The notes under the pieces were generated by a model. The model saw nothing but the letters and a program-made list of their open reading frames with translations, was not told the DNA's origin and ran no database searches. 64,000 nucleotides of DNA from Heterobilharzia americana (taxonomy: Eukaryota; Platyhelminthes; Trematoda; Strigeidida; Schistosomatidae), in contig OX104134.1 in the NCBI GenBank assembly GCA_944470555.2, positions 49,598,691-49,662,690 on the forward strand, read 5' to 3'. This document shows, one piece after another, positions 62,076 to 64,000 of the stretch; position 1 is the stretch's first letter; the number at the start of each line of letters is the position of its first letter. A program made the translations under genes and the position numbers.

Positions 62076-64000
62076 CTAATACAAAGGAAAACAGAGTAAA
62101 AACTTAACAAATGAAGACGTTATTCTAGTTAAATGTAATGCAGAATACAAGAAAAGATTTCCCTTTACTAAACTTTGAACAAATGTTTAGGACTCGCAAA
62201 GATACATTAGTGCGAAATCACGCATTTTATAACTCAGATGACGTAAACGCTGAAGAGATATTAAAGTTAGTTTGTATCCGGTATGTTTTGAAGAGTGAAG
62301 AATACTGCATGGAGGTATCCCTCAACTGCAAAACATGGCGCCCGGAGAAAATAAATCTGAAAGCTTCATTATCCATGTACAATTCGTGGTGGCATTAATG
62401 CACACAATCTTGCACACAAGTGCATCGATTCAACTTGCCACAATTCAATGTAATACATAGAAAACAACCGGAAAGTGATAATAATATAACCTAAGGTTTA
62501 ATTTATAAAGTAAGGTTAAAGTTTTAGAAGAAGTAAAGGAGTGAATACGTTTGAGCCGTTGTGACAGATATTCAGCCGTCACTAAGAGCCCTTAACCACT
62601 GATTTCTATCGTCTCAGGGACCCCACCCAGGGAGTTTGTATCTCCCCACATGACTCAGACCAACAGTCAGAAATTTCATTGACCGAGTCTCTGTGTTAGT
62701 CTGGTCACCCTAAAACCCTATACCAACGTAATCTAACTTTCTTCAGAATGTCAAGTCGAAGTATGTGGTGGTTAGGCATGTCATGTCAAAGTCACCTCAG
62801 TCGACTGACTTCCACAACCTCATTGACTGGCTTACCTTCGTTGCTCAGTACTCTTTACTTAACCTAGACATTAGTTAAATTGTGATTCCACTGAACGCGT
62901 GCAATGCTACGAGGATACCTGTGATAAAAAAGTTGTAACTGGTACAAATCGTTGGGAAGAGGGAGTTTCAGAACTGTTCCGACTGAATTGATAGAAATAA
63001 ACAATATTTCCTACCAATCACGTCTTATGTAAATAGATCATGATATCTACAGCTGCACTGAAAATAAAAATATATTTTGTCCAAATTAAGATATGCACCA
63101 GTCCTTAAAATCCCTTTCTCATGAAATACTTCATGGTAAAAACTGTACTCCTCCTGTTTTGGGTCAATGTAGCAAGCAAAACAAATGTTTCAAGATATTG
63201 GGCTATACAGCTCAGAATAATTCTATGCGGTGTAGAAGTACTTACACGCTATCTGTCCCAGATCTTGATAGCACTGCTTCTGTATTTTTTTCAACCTTTT
63301 ACAATATTTGCGTAGCACTTCTCTCAAATGTTCATTATATTGCCTTCGTTTATTCGTCACCTGCTTGATTTGGTGTTACTACCTTCTTTAAGAATGTAGA
63401 AACATCAACTAATGTATAATTACGGTATGTCCTACACTGATGGCTTTCAAGTGTTGAACAGTCATAGAAGGACACTTTAGGGTGACTTCAAAGGCATAAA
63501 ACTGCCTTCTCAGCTGAAAGTCCGAGATCTGATTACGTATTTTAGTATTTGCTAAGGTGGTTCTTAAGGCTAGTCGTAACTTTACTGCAATTTTAAAATT
63601 ATTCGTATACTTTACAAGTTCAACCCCATACGTATCAAGGAGTAGTAGTAGTAGTCCCACTCAACATCACATGCAGATGAGCAGATGAGCATCAGTGATA
63701 TTTATGGGACGTTATGTAGCTAACATGTGTAATCCCTATTATCACTAAGGCAATTTGCAAACTAAGCTAGTAATAGCTGAAAACGTTCATATTGTCGAGG
63801 ATACAAGATGAAACCACCTCGGTAGAAGAACATTTAGTATTCTGCCTAAAAGGCTTAACTTGATGCTTAAATTAAAGGTCGTCATTATTATCTCTTAAGG
63901 CGAAAGAAATTCGTCAGACAATGAACTTCTATACGCACTTTTGCAGACGGAAACGGAGTTCGGTTTGCATCAACCAAAATGATACAGTCATCAGCACGCA
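62076..64000. other. Upstream intron of the receptor gene
   Basis: No exon recognised. 62540-62850 is somewhat GC-richer and could be an old repeat, but I cannot assign it. Confidence 0.4.

Noticed and set aside
62138..62398. 86-codon plus-strand frame near the first visible receptor exon
   Set aside because: No homology recognised; lies in the intron on the opposite strand.
63409..63660. Possible amino-terminal-domain exon of the receptor on the minus strand
   Set aside because: It lacks any leucine/isoleucine/valine-binding-protein-like motif and has no convincing acceptor and donor pair in a matching phase.

Overview
The window looks like nuclear DNA of a trematode flatworm, most probably a schistosome (family Schistosomatidae). 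It is AT-rich and has long introns full of retroelements. The element mix is what blood flukes are known for: CsRn1/Boudicca-like Ty3/gypsy elements with a CHCC Gag zinc finger and a tRNA-Trp primer site, RTE- and CR1-type LINEs, Penelope-like elements, and a tRNA-derived SINE carrying a decayed hammerhead ribozyme. No bacterial features, CRISPR array, rRNA or intact tRNA gene was seen.

The one host gene I can support is a kainate/AMPA-type ionotropic glutamate receptor on the minus strand. It is read as six consecutive GT-AG exons (62075 to 42497, 426 codons with every phase matching) covering the ligand-binding lobe S1, M1, the pore loop, M3, S2 and M4. Two further exons (about 36001-35757 and 31335-30923) encode the cytoplasmic tail and end in TAA. 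The amino-terminal domain lies beyond the right edge. Phase arithmetic implies one unseen tail exon between 42497 and about 36001. A candidate AATAAA lies 31 nt past the stop.

Layout. 0.8-3.0 kb: 5' part of a CR1-like LINE (minus; ORF1 with a PHD-type finger, start of the ORF2 endonuclease). 3.46-6.70 kb: deletion-derivative gypsy element (minus) with identical LTRs. 6.7-13.4 kb: mostly featureless AT-rich DNA with one SINE. 13.37-19.1 kb: an almost complete but broken gypsy element (plus) whose 5' LTR contains a nested solo LTR of the first gypsy family. 19.57-19.72 kb: RTE 3' fragment. 20.09-30.42 kb: a 10.3 kb degenerate ACT-triplet array ending about 500 bp past the receptor stop codon. 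30.9-62.1 kb: the receptor gene, whose introns hold four copies of one dead RTE family (A 32.2, B 38.4, C 45.2, all plus; D 50.6-54.0, minus), an internally inverted Penelope-like element (40.15-42.08 kb), a second Penelope fragment (48.53 kb) and SINE remnants.

Most notable: (1) the 10 kb ACT array, which stays in triplet phase for kilobases and on the receptor strand carries dense GTGAGT (5' splice-site-like) motifs; (2) inverted RTE copies C and D, roughly 2 kb near-identical arms flanking the S2 exon, a layout known to favour exon circularisation or skipping; (3) four RTE copies sharing the same inactivating lesions, so a dead master was amplified; (4) a Penelope-like element with its 5' half inverted in a twin-priming geometry; (5) a sharp 207-bp identity tract between otherwise diverged LTRs.
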